A stretch of DNA of 64,000 nucleotides, from positions 372,001 to 436,000 of the forward strand of contig CBDFHW010000012.1 of NCBI GenBank assembly GCA_965247815.1. Direction: 5' to 3'. Origin of the DNA: CBDAQA01 sp965247815. GTDB lineage: Bacteria > Planctomycetota > Phycisphaerae > Tepidisphaerales > Tepidisphaeraceae. Made by a program: the position numbers and the translations under genes. Below, one piece after another: positions 27,186 to 35,873 of the stretch. The notes under the pieces were generated by a model that was not told the DNA's origin, did no database searches, and saw only the letters and a program-made list of their open reading frames with translations. Each line of letters begins with the position of its first letter. Within the stretch, counting starts at the first letter, position 1.

Positions 27186-28283
27186 TCAGGACGAGCGAAA
27201 TGCGGGAAACCGACGGGCATTTTTCGCCGTCGTCGCTTCGTCATAAACGTCCATGACCTGTGCGGTCATTCGGCGTACGGTGATCTGATCAGCGCCGCGA
27301 CGGGCGGCGACCCGCAGGTCGGCGCGGACCGATTCATCGGCCAGGCATTCGGACATTGCCGCAGACAGCGCGTCGACGTCGCCGCTTTTGACCAGCCGGC
27401 CAGCGTTTCCGAAGTCGACCGCTTCGGCGCAACCGTCGACGTCGGTGGTCAGTACCGGACAGCCCATTTCGCGGGCCTCGAGCAGCACGAGCGGGAAAGA
27501 CTCCCGGCGGGACGCGAGCACGAACAAATCGGCGGCGGCCATGTAAGACTGCGGCGTCCGCTGAAACCCTTCGAAATGAATGCGACCGACCGCGTGCGAA
27601 CCGGCGGCAAGTTTTTCCAGCGCCCATCGGTCGGGTCCGTCCCCGACCAGATACAGATGCGCGTCACTGAACGTCGTCGACAGTTTATCGAATGCTTCGA
27701 TCAGCTCGGCGATCCCCTTTCGATAGCTCATCCCGGCCACGGTCACGATCGCGGGGTGCTGCAGCGACGCGGGAACCGGGTCGGGTTGCTGTTGCCTGCG
27801 GGCCCCGCCGACGATGCCGTTCAGTACGACGCGAACCTTTTCGGCCCGGACACCGCGGGAAACTATCATGGCTTTGGACGAACTGCTGACGACGATGACA
27901 CGGTCGGCCAATCCCATCAGGACCGAGGACCGCTGATAGATATTGTGGACGTGCGATACGATGCGGTACGACCGGCCGAACCGCAGCCCGCGCGCGAGCA
28001 GGATGCCGGTCATCATGTGGGAATGCACGACGTCGGGTTTGAACGTGTCGAGAAGTCGACGGAACGGACCGATGGCCCGGGCGGCCACCTTCAAGCGGGG
28101 CCGTTGGTCGATGCGGTGGTGGGTCACCTGGTGCCGTGCGAGCAGCGGTTCGAATTCGCCCCCGCCGGACGCGACCGCCACGGTGTGCCCCGCGTCAGCC
28201 TGTGCGGCTGCCAGGTCGACGGCGCAGTTGACGATGCCGTTGCCGACGTCCTGACAGTGATTCAGGAGATGCAGAATTCGCAT
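27186..28283 (-). CDS. GT4-family glycosyltransferase
   Basis: A 365-residue retaining glycosyltransferase of the GT-B fold. The N-terminal Rossmann half begins MRILHLLNHCQDVGNG and includes DVVHSHMMTGILLARGL. The C-terminal donor-binding half shows YLVGDGPDRWALEKLA, VLASRRESFPLVLLEAREMG (the EX7E motif region) and CPVLTTDVDGCAEAV. It probably adds a hexose to a lipid-linked or polymer acceptor at the cytoplasmic membrane. It is likely cotranscribed with the DegT aminotransferase gene. Confidence 0.9.
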   Translation of the reverse strand: MRILHLLNHCQDVGNGIVNCAVDLAAAQADAGHTVAVASGGGEFEPLLARHQVTHHRIDQRPRLKVAARAIGPFRRLLDTFKPDVVHSHMMTGILLARGLRFGRSYRIVSHVHNIYQRSSVLMGLADRVIVVSSSSKAMIVSRGVRAEKVRVVLNGIVGGARRQQQPDPVPASLQHPAIVTVAGMSYRKGIAELIEAFDKLSTTFSDAHLYLVGDGPDRWALEKLAAGSHAVGRIHFEGFQRTPQSYMAAADLFVLASRRESFPLVLLEAREMGCPVLTTDVDGCAEAVDFGNAGRLVKSGDVDALSAAMSECLADESVRADLRVAARRGADQITVRRMTAQVMDVYDEATTAKNARRFPAFRSS

Positions 28284-28306
28284 TTGCTGACGGCGTTAAA
28301 CTGAAA

Positions 28307-28338
28307 CCCGGGGCGACGGCGCGAGCCGTCGTCCCGGG
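28307..28338 (-). terminator. GC hairpin downstream of the Flp pilin gene
   Basis: CCCGGGGCGACGGC (28307-28320) pairs with GCCGTCGTCCCGGG (28325-28338) around a GCGA tetraloop, a 14-bp stem with one G-T wobble. It lies 45 nt past the pilin stop and just before the start of the GT4 gene. There is no clear T-run, so it may attenuate rather than terminate. Confidence 0.6.
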
Positions 28339-28383
28339 ACCAGTTTACCCCGCATTTGAGCTTCAAGCGTGGGCTCGTCTCGA

Positions 28384-28554
28384 TTACATCGAGCTGTTGA
28401 GCGAACCCCAGCGGGCGAGCACTTTCGTGCCGACCGAGCCGATGACGGCCAGGGCCGACACAATAATCAGGCCCGCAATGAGTGCGTATTCCAGAACTTC
28501 GCCGCCCTGTTCGTCGTTCAGAACTTTGACCAGCGTGTGAGTGATCGCTTTCAT
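28384..28554 (-). CDS. Flp/Fap-type type IVb pilin
   Basis: A 56-residue prepilin. The peptidase site is DEQG|GEVLEYALIAGLI (Gly17|Gly18) with the diagnostic Glu-Tyr at mature positions 5 and 6, followed by a hydrophobic helix to about residue 41 and a short polar tail. Mature Flp pilins build thin adhesive tad-type fibres. ATG 28554 follows GGAGAAAGTC; upstream in-frame starts are less likely. No tad assembly genes (cpaF, tadB/C, rcpA) are in the window. Confidence 0.88.
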   Translation of the reverse strand: MKAITHTLVKVLNDEQGGEVLEYALIAGLIIVSALAVIGSVGTKVLARWGSLNSSM

Positions 28555-28814
28555 GACTTTCTCCGTAACCTCGGACTGGCTGGTCATCTGCCGGGTACAT
28601 ACCCTGCATCGAGGCTTTGCCTCGTGTCCTGATGGCCATCCGCACTATTCATCGGAGAGAGAACTCTTGGGGTTAATCACAATTTGTTAGGAATCTCCGT
28701 AGAAATACCTACCTAAACCACCCTGTTGGAATCGGCCTTTTTCTCGTCAGGTTCGACTCCGAAAAGGGCAGGAATGTCTGGAAATTTGATGGAACCGGTT
28801 GCTGCCGAGGTGAT

Positions 28815-30059
28815 TCAATTAGACGCAGAGGCGACTTTGTGCGTGCGTCTGCCGCGAACGATTCTGCCCGTCGCATCGTGGCCGGTAAACCAGCTGGCGT
28901 CGTCAGACACGATGCATCTTATGGCCGGAAACCCGTTGCCGGCTTTCAGATTAAGCTTCCCATTGCTCGCAACGGATTGACCCCGGCTGAAGGTTATCAG
29001 GCGTTCGGCACCGAAGTCGGTCGAGAGATTCCATTCGCCCGCGAGGTCGACAGTGTCGGTGTCGGTTCGCGGCGTTGCGGGTTTCACTGCCGCGACCACC
29101 GGATCCCCCGCCAGCGGCCAGCCGTTTTCGTCCCAGCAGAGCTGCCGGACCTGCAGCTTCGATCGACCGCGGTCGGAGGCGTCGTAGAAATGATGCACGA
29201 TCCAGTCACGACCCAGCGCGCCAGTCAGCACGGCGTTGTGCCCGGGACCGCGGATGTCCCCCTGCCCGGCGATCACCAGGCTGCCCCCGCCGCGGAGCAT
29301 CGGCGTTCGGTCCATATCGAGGTACGGGCCGGTGATGGACCGGGACCGCCCAGCCATCGTTTTATAAGTGCTCTTTGCGCCGCGACAGCAGGCGTCGAAC
29401 GAGACGAACATATAGAAGTAACCGTCATGCCGGACGACGAACGGTCCTTCGATCAGTTTGTGCTCGGGTCGAGTCGCCAGCGCGTACAGCGTGGAATCGT
29501 CGGCCGACGGTTTACCTGTCGCCCGGTCGAGCCGCTTTAGTCGCACGCCACCCCAGCACGAACCGAGCACCAGCCAGGGCCGGTCTTTTTCGTCCATGAT
29601 CAGGTTCGGGTCGATCGCATTGAAATCGTCCCGCGGGGACGACGAGAAGACTTCGCCCTGGTCGACCCATTTATATTTCGGGTCAGCGGGGTCGAGTGTT
29701 TGATTGATCGTCAGCCCGATGCTCGATCGATTATTGCCGAACGTCGACATGCTGTAATAGAGATGATAGGTGCCGTCGAAGAATGAAATGTCCGGCGCCC
29801 ACGGATTGGTTACGCCCGGAACGGCCTTGAGCGCCCACGCAGGATTAGGCCCGAAGACCGGCCCACACCAGGTCCAGTTGTACAGGTCCGTCGAACGAAA
29901 GCTCGGCAATCGCCAGCCGGTGGAATAGACGTAGAAGTAGTTGCCGGAAGCGATGATGCACGGGTCGTGAACGTGGGGCTGGTGTGTGACCGGCACCTGT
30001 GCGAAAGCTGCTCCGCCGGTCAGAAAAATAACCAGAAAGCTCAGCCGGTGGACTCGCAT
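28815..30059 (-). CDS. Exported GH43-family glycoside hydrolase (arabinanase/xylosidase-like)
   Basis: A 414-residue secreted enzyme. The signal peptide is about residues 1-20 (LSFLVIFLTGGAAFA). The five-bladed propeller of GH43 shows VHDPCIIASGNYFYVYST (general base Asp), PWAPDISFFDGTYHLYYS, NAIDPNLIMDE (pKa-modulating Asp) and KLIEGPFVVRHDGYFYMF (general acid Glu). This arrangement is closest to endo-1,5-alpha-arabinanases. About 80 C-terminal residues form a small extra domain. Substrate is inferred. With the GH5 enzyme at 54 kb it suggests plant or microbial polysaccharide degradation. Confidence 0.88.
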   Translation of the reverse strand: MRVHRLSFLVIFLTGGAAFAQVPVTHQPHVHDPCIIASGNYFYVYSTGWRLPSFRSTDLYNWTWCGPVFGPNPAWALKAVPGVTNPWAPDISFFDGTYHLYYSMSTFGNNRSSIGLTINQTLDPADPKYKWVDQGEVFSSSPRDDFNAIDPNLIMDEKDRPWLVLGSCWGGVRLKRLDRATGKPSADDSTLYALATRPEHKLIEGPFVVRHDGYFYMFVSFDACCRGAKSTYKTMAGRSRSITGPYLDMDRTPMLRGGGSLVIAGQGDIRGPGHNAVLTGALGRDWIVHHFYDASDRGRSKLQVRQLCWDENGWPLAGDPVVAAVKPATPRTDTDTVDLAGEWNLSTDFGAERLITFSRGQSVASNGKLNLKAGNGFPAIRCIVSDDASWFTGHDATGRIVRGRRTHKVASASN

Positions 30060-30190
30060 CTGCGGATACGGTCGTCGAGCGGGAAGGGCTTTTCAAGCGC
30101 GGCCGTAGCCACAGGCGACTATGCAGGTTGCGATGTTGTATTATCGGTTTATCGAAAGCTGCCATCCTCGTTTAAACAGATCGTTCAGCT

Positions 30191-30535
30191 ATGGATACAA
30201 ACGACCCGCCGGAATCAATTCCGTATCGCAATGCGAAGGACGACGTGCCGTCGCAACGGAGGCACGTCGCGGCGTTAATTGGTGGCGTTTTCGTCGGCGT
30301 CGTTCTGGTCGCAGTTACCGGCGTGTTGGTCGCCCTCGGTGCGGCTCAACTGGTATCGAGCAAACATCACTCCCCGTACGGGGCTGTTGCGTGTTACGGC
30401 GTGACCGCGATTGTGGCCGGTGTCTTGGGCGTGACCCTACTGCGAAAGTCGCCTCGTCGATTTGCGCTCGCAGGCCTGCTGCTCGGGGCTGCTGTGACGG
30501 CACTAATCGAGGGCACCTGCTTCATGACGATGTAG
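30191..30535 (+). CDS. Small three-helix membrane protein of unknown function
   Basis: A 114-residue protein with a polar N-terminus of about 28 residues, then three hydrophobic segments (about 29-52, 65-85 and 92-112) separated by short loops. RRH precedes the first helix, giving an N-in topology by the positive-inside rule. No family is recognised. It lies between a divergently oriented GH43 gene and the convergent endonuclease gene. Confidence 0.6.
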   Translation: MDTNDPPESIPYRNAKDDVPSQRRHVAALIGGVFVGVVLVAVTGVLVALGAAQLVSSKHHSPYGAVACYGVTAIVAGVLGVTLLRKSPRRFALAGLLLGAAVTALIEGTCFMTM

Positions 30536-30636
30536 GAACGCCCGTCGGCGGAGCCGCTCGGCTCGGTGATGCGCTGACGGCAGATGTTGTTTTACGCGAA
30601 TCGGAGTTCCAACCGCCTCACTGCCGGACGGCCGGG

Positions 30637-31449
30637 TCAGACGTCGCGTCGACTCGGGCAGACCGACGCCACCGCACATCGTTCGCACGCCGGCTTTTGG
30701 TGGAAGCAGCACTGCTGGCCGTGCAGCATGAACACTTCGTGGTTGTCATACACGTCCTGGGCCGACAGACCCGGCGGCAGTTGAACCGCGAGTAACTCGT
30801 GGGCGCGTTCGAGTGACGTACCGCGGGGCAAGAGCCCCAGCCGCTCGGCGACGCGATGGTGGTGTGAATCGACCGGCAGCGCGGCCTTGCGGAGCGTGCT
30901 GAAGCTGAGCACCGCCGCCGCCGTTTTCGGTCCCACGCCCGGGAGTGACCGCAGCCACGCGATCGCGCCGGCTACGTCCATGTCGGCCAGAAATTCCAGC
31001 GACAACTCGCCCCGGAGTTCACCGACCCGCTTTAACACGGCTTGAATGCGGGGCGCTTTCATATCCGGCCAAGTCACGTTCGAGATCAACTTCTGGACCT
31101 CAATCGTCGGCGCGTCGATCACCTGTTGCCAGGTCGGCAGCGCCGCCCGCAGCGCCTTGAACGCGATGCCGCTTTCCTTGTTCCGCGTGCGGTGCGACAG
31201 CAGCGACGAGACCAGTTCGCTCAGCGGGTCGAGCGTGTGAAAATAACCGATCGGACAGCGATACGTTTCGCACAGTTTCTCGTGCACGAACCGCGCCTTG
31301 TCGACCACGGCCGGGTCGGGCGTCTGCGTTTTACTCGGCCGAGTCGGTTTCGACGCGTCGCGGTCCGGTCGCGACTTCTGCTCGGAACTTTTGTCTTGCT
31401 CGGGCCACAAAAATAGCGCCGGCTCGGCCGCGCGCAACTTCTTTGCCAT
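30637..31449 (-). CDS. Endonuclease III-like DNA glycosylase
   Basis: A 270-residue HhH-GPD DNA repair enzyme. The helix-hairpin-helix reads SLPGVGPKTAAAVLSF, with the catalytic Lys in the hairpin, followed by the catalytic Asp in PVDSHHHRVA. At the C-terminus four Cys follow the C-x6-C-x2-C-x5-C pattern of the 4Fe-4S cluster (CFHQKPACERCAVASVC). A Lys/Ser/Pro-rich N-terminal extension of about 50 residues is unusual. It would remove oxidised pyrimidines; the VDSHHHR variant of the usual VDTHV makes the exact specificity uncertain. The ATG at 31449 follows ACGGAG. Confidence 0.88.
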   Translation of the reverse strand: MAKKLRAAEPALFLWPEQDKSSEQKSRPDRDASKPTRPSKTQTPDPAVVDKARFVHEKLCETYRCPIGYFHTLDPLSELVSSLLSHRTRNKESGIAFKALRAALPTWQQVIDAPTIEVQKLISNVTWPDMKAPRIQAVLKRVGELRGELSLEFLADMDVAGAIAWLRSLPGVGPKTAAAVLSFSTLRKAALPVDSHHHRVAERLGLLPRGTSLERAHELLAVQLPPGLSAQDVYDNHEVFMLHGQQCCFHQKPACERCAVASVCPSRRDV

Positions 31450-31680
31450 GGCGTACTCCGTTAATGGCAACCGATATGAGTCCGAGACATGCTAGGCGGG
31501 AATTGTTGGTGGACAAAATTCTTACCCACTCATCTAGACACCGGCTTATAGCGCGTGTCCGCGACTTGAGGATCGGGTGGCGCGCGGTGTCTCGAATTAG
31601 CTTCGCCGCAAATCGAAATCTGCCACACTGGCTTTAGAGAACTAAACTTTAGTTTGTTCAAGCAGGTTTGCCCGGCTGAC

Positions 31681-34146
31681 CTATGCGAAGCGGACTTCCA
31701 GCCGCCCCACCGCCGGGCGGCCGGCGGGGCCGCGTTCGAGCGCCATGTCGTGGGCTTCGTGGTAATGCACCACCAGCGCGCTCCAGTCGAAGAGTTCGCT
31801 GAGGCGTTCGACGCGGTTCCGCATTTCGATGCGTTGCCGACGATTCATCTGCACGAAACTCATCAAGTAATCAACCAGGTTGTTCGTCGTTTCTTCGAAG
31901 GTCTTGGTCCGCCGGTTGAGCACACAGATGCCTTGATGGGCGGCATTGGGAATGTGGTGCTGGACGTACGCGCCGAACCCGCTGAGATCCGTCGTCACGG
32001 CGGGCAAGCCGAGTGCGACGCATTCCATGGGTGTGTAACCCCAGGGTTCGTAATAGCTGGGGAAGATGCCCATGTGACAGCCGCGAACGAACTGCTGGTA
32101 ATCCAGATTAAACAGCGGGCTGGTCGGGGTGACGAATTCGGGGTGGAAGATCACCTTGACCGGGTCATCCGACGCGTTGAACAGGTGGCGGTGGCGATAG
32201 TGCTGCAGGATTTGGTCCTTTGCGTCGTCGACCAGATCGTGGGTGACGATCGCCGGCTGCGGGCCGGTGCGCCAGGCTTGAATGCCTTGCCGTAATCTCA
32301 GCAATTCCTCGTCGACCAGCAGATCCTGCATCCGCGGCAACCGTCCCTGTGCCGCGGCACGAAACAGGCGATTTCCCATTTGCCGTTCTAGTGCGCTGCA
32401 GGTGTTCTTCAGGTCTTCGAACATCGCCTTGCGTTGCAGGACGCCGACGTTGATGTGCTTCGAAGGGGCGCGGGTGATGATGAACGCGACCACGGTCGGG
32501 TGGTCGGGAATTCCTTTGAGCCGTTGGTTCAGGCGGTGCATCGCTTCGATGAACAGGTCGAAGCCTTTGTTGCGGTATTCGTACCGGCCGCTGGTGACGA
32601 AATAGAGCGTGCGGTCCAGATCGAAGGTGTAGCTCGGGAAGAAGTGCCCCATGGTGAATTCATGGATGCGCTCCTTGTACATCTGGTGCATGTTCTGAAA
32701 TTCGTGCAGCGCGCTGAACCGCTGAATGTTCAGACCGTTAGGCACGATCGCGTCGGCCTTTCGGCCCAGCAGCTGCGTGGCCTCGGAGTCGGTGACTTCA
32801 CTGACGGTCGTGAAGACCGTGCACGCGTGAGCGGCGGCGCGCTCGATCGCGAACCGGGGGAAGATCTGATATTTGGCGGCCTGCTCGTCGGCGTTGATGA
32901 ACGGCAGGTGCTCGTAGAAATTCGGCGAGTCGCCGGCGATGTACCTCCCCAGCAGTGTGGCGTGGGTGGTGAAGACGGTGGAGATCGGCAGCTTCAGGTG
33001 CGCGATCCGCGGGATCGCAACGCCGGCCATCCATTCGTGGAAGTGCGCGAGAATTTTCCGCTCACCGACCGCGCGGGACAAGCGGATAAACAGCTCGGCG
33101 GTGGCGAACCCGAACGCGACCACTTCGTTGACCTCGCCGTCGTTGACCATGGTGGAAATGCCGTGGTCGTTCCAGAGGACGTACTTGTCGGCGTCGAGCG
33201 AGTTGTACCGGGCGCGGTAGTCGATCAGGATTACTTGCGGGCGTCCGGGGATGAGCCAGCGACCGAACTTGGCGGGGATGCCGGACTGGGCGAGCCCTTC
33301 GATGGCGTCGCGGTAGACGCCGGTGGCTTCCTGTTCATCGAATTCGAACGCGGCCGTCTGGGGGTTGTAAGGGCCGATCAGACAGTAGCGCTCGCCCCAC
33401 CGCTGTAGCATCGCCGGCGCTTTGGACCGGAGCACGGTGTAGATCCCGCCTAGTTGCCAGCAGACTTCCCAGGCGATTTCGAACAGCAGTGGCTCGGCCG
33501 GTGCGGGCTTGGGTTTTGGCGCTTCGTCCTTCGGCACCTCGGGCTCGAGCCGGACGGTCGGCTGGGAGGCGACTTCGACCGGCGCAGGTGCCTTGCGCTG
33601 TTCGCTCCGCGGCTGGGGCGGGGGCGGTGACGGGATCACCGGCACGGCCAGCGGCGCGGGAGGAACTTCTTTGAGCTTCGGGACTTCTTTATTTTTCCGT
33701 GAACGCATGTGAGAAGACCCGGAGGCCTGTGGTTGGGGTTCGGTCGAAAATGCACTGACGTCCGGCGGGAGCGTCGGAGGTCGGTCTGCTGACGGGGGTA
33801 ACACCGGCGCGGGGGGCGTGAACGCCGGTCCGCCCGACGCCGGACGATGTGTGGACGTGGAACGATAAAATGCCATCGGCGGTTTCGACGACGCCGGCAT
33901 CGGCGTCATGACCACCGGCGCCGGCAGCGGTTCGATGACGGGCAGATTTGCCTCGGCGTCGTGGGCGGCGTCGGCGGCGGCCCGGGCGATCACGGGTGTT
34001 TTATCGGTCGACTTATTTTTGGAGCCCGAAGGTTGCGAGCCGGGCTCGGGTGAACCGCGCTTTGCCGTGGGGTTGCGTGTCTTGCTACCGGGGTCCGCTT
34101 TCGGGGTGCTGCGTTTGCTTTGGTTCGTTTTACCCGGCCTCGCCAT
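31681..34146 (-). CDS. GT3-type (eukaryote-like) glycogen synthase with a long disordered N-terminal extension
   Basis: An 821-residue protein. The catalytic part starts near residue 222 (LLFEIAWEVCWQLGGIYTVL) and shows the GT3 features HFHEWMAGVAIPRI, TTHATLLGRYIAG, YRNKGFDLFIEAM and SYYEPWGYTPMECVALG (EX7E region). GT3 enzymes are the yeast/animal form and transfer glucose from UDP-glucose to glycogen; many bacteria use the unrelated-length GT5 form instead. Residues 1-220 are Pro/Ser/Ala/Lys-rich and probably unstructured; they hold no domain I recognise. The start is the ATG at 34146 (a TTG precedes it) and there is no clear ribosome site, so an internal start (for example near residue 147) is possible. 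Confidence 0.88.
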   Translation of the reverse strand: MARPGKTNQSKRSTPKADPGSKTRNPTAKRGSPEPGSQPSGSKNKSTDKTPVIARAAADAAHDAEANLPVIEPLPAPVVMTPMPASSKPPMAFYRSTSTHRPASGGPAFTPPAPVLPPSADRPPTLPPDVSAFSTEPQPQASGSSHMRSRKNKEVPKLKEVPPAPLAVPVIPSPPPPQPRSEQRKAPAPVEVASQPTVRLEPEVPKDEAPKPKPAPAEPLLFEIAWEVCWQLGGIYTVLRSKAPAMLQRWGERYCLIGPYNPQTAAFEFDEQEATGVYRDAIEGLAQSGIPAKFGRWLIPGRPQVILIDYRARYNSLDADKYVLWNDHGISTMVNDGEVNEVVAFGFATAELFIRLSRAVGERKILAHFHEWMAGVAIPRIAHLKLPISTVFTTHATLLGRYIAGDSPNFYEHLPFINADEQAAKYQIFPRFAIERAAAHACTVFTTVSEVTDSEATQLLGRKADAIVPNGLNIQRFSALHEFQNMHQMYKERIHEFTMGHFFPSYTFDLDRTLYFVTSGRYEYRNKGFDLFIEAMHRLNQRLKGIPDHPTVVAFIITRAPSKHINVGVLQRKAMFEDLKNTCSALERQMGNRLFRAAAQGRLPRMQDLLVDEELLRLRQGIQAWRTGPQPAIVTHDLVDDAKDQILQHYRHRHLFNASDDPVKVIFHPEFVTPTSPLFNLDYQQFVRGCHMGIFPSYYEPWGYTPMECVALGLPAVTTDLSGFGAYVQHHIPNAAHQGICVLNRRTKTFEETTNNLVDYLMSFVQMNRRQRIEMRNRVERLSELFDWSALVVHYHEAHDMALERGPAGRPAVGRLEVRFA

Positions 34147-34338
34147 CAACGCATTATGTCAAACGGACACCATAACTGGCAACGGCGCGAGCGATGGTCA
34201 TTTTTTGCGACGTAGAGATGATCTCGGGAGGTTCATTTACCTTCCGATGTAAAGATCAAATCCCGCTGGGCCTGCGAGCTATTGCTCCTCGGAAAGTTGA
34301 CTGGCACACGAGGTCGTTGCGCGTACTCTGTAAGTCCC

Positions 34339-34905
34339 ATGCTTAAGGCCCAACTCGCCTCGGTGCGTCTGCTGTTTCAATTACCGCAGCCTTCGATCTG
34401 GAAGACGATTCAAATCGCGGCGCTTTTCTCGGTTCAAGTCGCGGTTTGCATCATCGTGTTGGAATCGGGATACCGGCGTACGCATTACGAAGGTTCGATC
34501 TGGGCCGTGGTCTCAGCGATCCTGGCGTTGCAGCCGGGATTTCAGCAGTCGGTCGTGACGTCGGTGCTGCGAATCATGGCTAACACGATCGGCGCGGGCG
34601 TGGCGCTGATGATCGGCTGGACGCCCGGACTCGGCCCGCCTGAAGCTCGGTTGATCATCGCTATCGTGATCGTCGTTTTTACCTGTGAACTGGTCCGGCT
34701 CGAACTGGCGTTGCGGACCGCGTGCGTGGCGGTGGTCATCGTTTTAACCGTCGGCGGACCGACCCATGTGCTTAGCTCCGGGGAAGAACGATTTTTTGCG
34801 ACCGTCATCGGCTGCGGGGTTGCCATGTTCGTGCAGTTGGCCACCGACTTGATACGGGAACGCGTGCTCGGGTCGAAGCCGCCGGTCGCGCTGACGCGGA
34901 GCTGA
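34339..34905 (+). CDS. FUSC/aromatic-acid-exporter-like membrane protein
   Basis: A 188-residue membrane protein with about five hydrophobic segments. IQIAALFSVQVAVCIIVLES, HYEGSIWAVVSAILALQPGF, SVLRIMANTIGAGVAL and the FATVIGCGVAMFVQL end match the N-terminal membrane half of FUSC/YccS/DUF939 proteins, which are proposed exporters of aromatic or organic acids. Only the membrane half is present; the cytosolic half seen in full-length relatives is absent, as in other short members. The ATG at 34339 is preferred over the longer frame. Confidence 0.75.
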   Translation: MLKAQLASVRLLFQLPQPSIWKTIQIAALFSVQVAVCIIVLESGYRRTHYEGSIWAVVSAILALQPGFQQSVVTSVLRIMANTIGAGVALMIGWTPGLGPPEARLIIAIVIVVFTCELVRLELALRTACVAVVIVLTVGGPTHVLSSGEERFFATVIGCGVAMFVQLATDLIRERVLGSKPPVALTRS

Positions 34906-34919
34906 ACCGGCGTGATCAT

Positions 34920-35699
34920 CTACGCTGCGACCCGTGTGACGGGGCGTTGCGCGAGGTCGATTTTCATCGGCTCTGACGCCGGCAAGTCTTCCCGTGGTTT
35001 ACCCAGACGGGCGAGCATCAGAGTCATCATGGCGACCGCCGTCAGGTAGAGCGCGGGCACGCGGTCGGGCCACGGCCCGAAGGCCGTGATCGCCGGGCGT
35101 TGTCCGTGTTCGGCCGGTCCGAGGTAGCCGTAGTTCACCCCCAGGGCCGCGTCGAACGACGCGATCAGCACGGTGTAGATGCCGAGCAGAAGAATCGCCT
35201 GGCGCCACTGCCGCCAGGACGGGCGGTATTGACGGACGGTCATGTCGTAGACGGCGGCGACGACGATCGACGAATGATGCAGCCAATAAAGCCAGAAGTC
35301 GGAATGCGCCGGGCCCGCGGTGAAGGTCGGGAACAACGACGCCTGGGAGCTGAGGGCGAGTCCCCAGAAGTGCAGGACCGCCCGCGTGAGCGGCCGGCGG
35401 GTGTGCATGGCGATGGCGGCGGACAGGCAGACGAGGTCGCAAATGTGCAGGGGTAATGACCGCTCGAGCCCGAGCCGATCGGGCCGAAGGTCACGGAGAA
35501 ACACCAGCGCGCAGGTGACGTAGAGAAAACCGGCAAATTGTCGATCGAAAGACGCGGCTTGCGACGGCCCGAGTAGCACCCGGCGTCGGCCAACCCGTGT
35601 CATCAACACGGCGATGTCGGCCGTCGCGAGGAGCACTAACAGGTGTGTGATCGAGCCGGCCTGAAATCTTTCGAGACATTCGATTCGGGGCACAGGCAT
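34920..35699 (-). CDS. YwaF/TMEM164-like polytopic membrane protein
   Basis: A 259-residue protein with six or seven hydrophobic segments. FWLYWLHHSSIVVAAVYDMTV and DAALGVNYGYLGP match the TIGR02206/YwaF-type membrane family, whose conserved HH and NYxYL motifs are related to the TMEM164 acyltransferase fold. The function in bacteria is not established. The gene stops 15 bp from the convergent FUSC-like gene. The start is the ATG at 35699; no alternative looks better. Confidence 0.75.
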   Translation of the reverse strand: MPVPRIECLERFQAGSITHLLVLLATADIAVLMTRVGRRRVLLGPSQAASFDRQFAGFLYVTCALVFLRDLRPDRLGLERSLPLHICDLVCLSAAIAMHTRRPLTRAVLHFWGLALSSQASLFPTFTAGPAHSDFWLYWLHHSSIVVAAVYDMTVRQYRPSWRQWRQAILLLGIYTVLIASFDAALGVNYGYLGPAEHGQRPAITAFGPWPDRVPALYLTAVAMMTLMLARLGKPREDLPASEPMKIDLAQRPVTRVAA

Positions 35700-35873
35700 T
35701 CTGACATCTCTCCCACGTTCTTAATCGGAGCGGCACCGGCAACGGTTGAACTGTTGAGATGAAATAGGTGCGGTGCCGCCGGGCTCGATTGTTAATTTAT
35801 GAGGCGTGAATCGAATGCGTCGTCTATAGGGGATCTGCTGGACCCCGGGAGGAATCCGCGGTTCAATGCGGGC

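Noticed and set aside
31639..31654. AACTAAAGTTTAGTT palindrome before the glycogen synthase stop-side region
   Set aside because: A short isolated palindrome with no T-run or repeat copies; not enough to call an operator or terminator.
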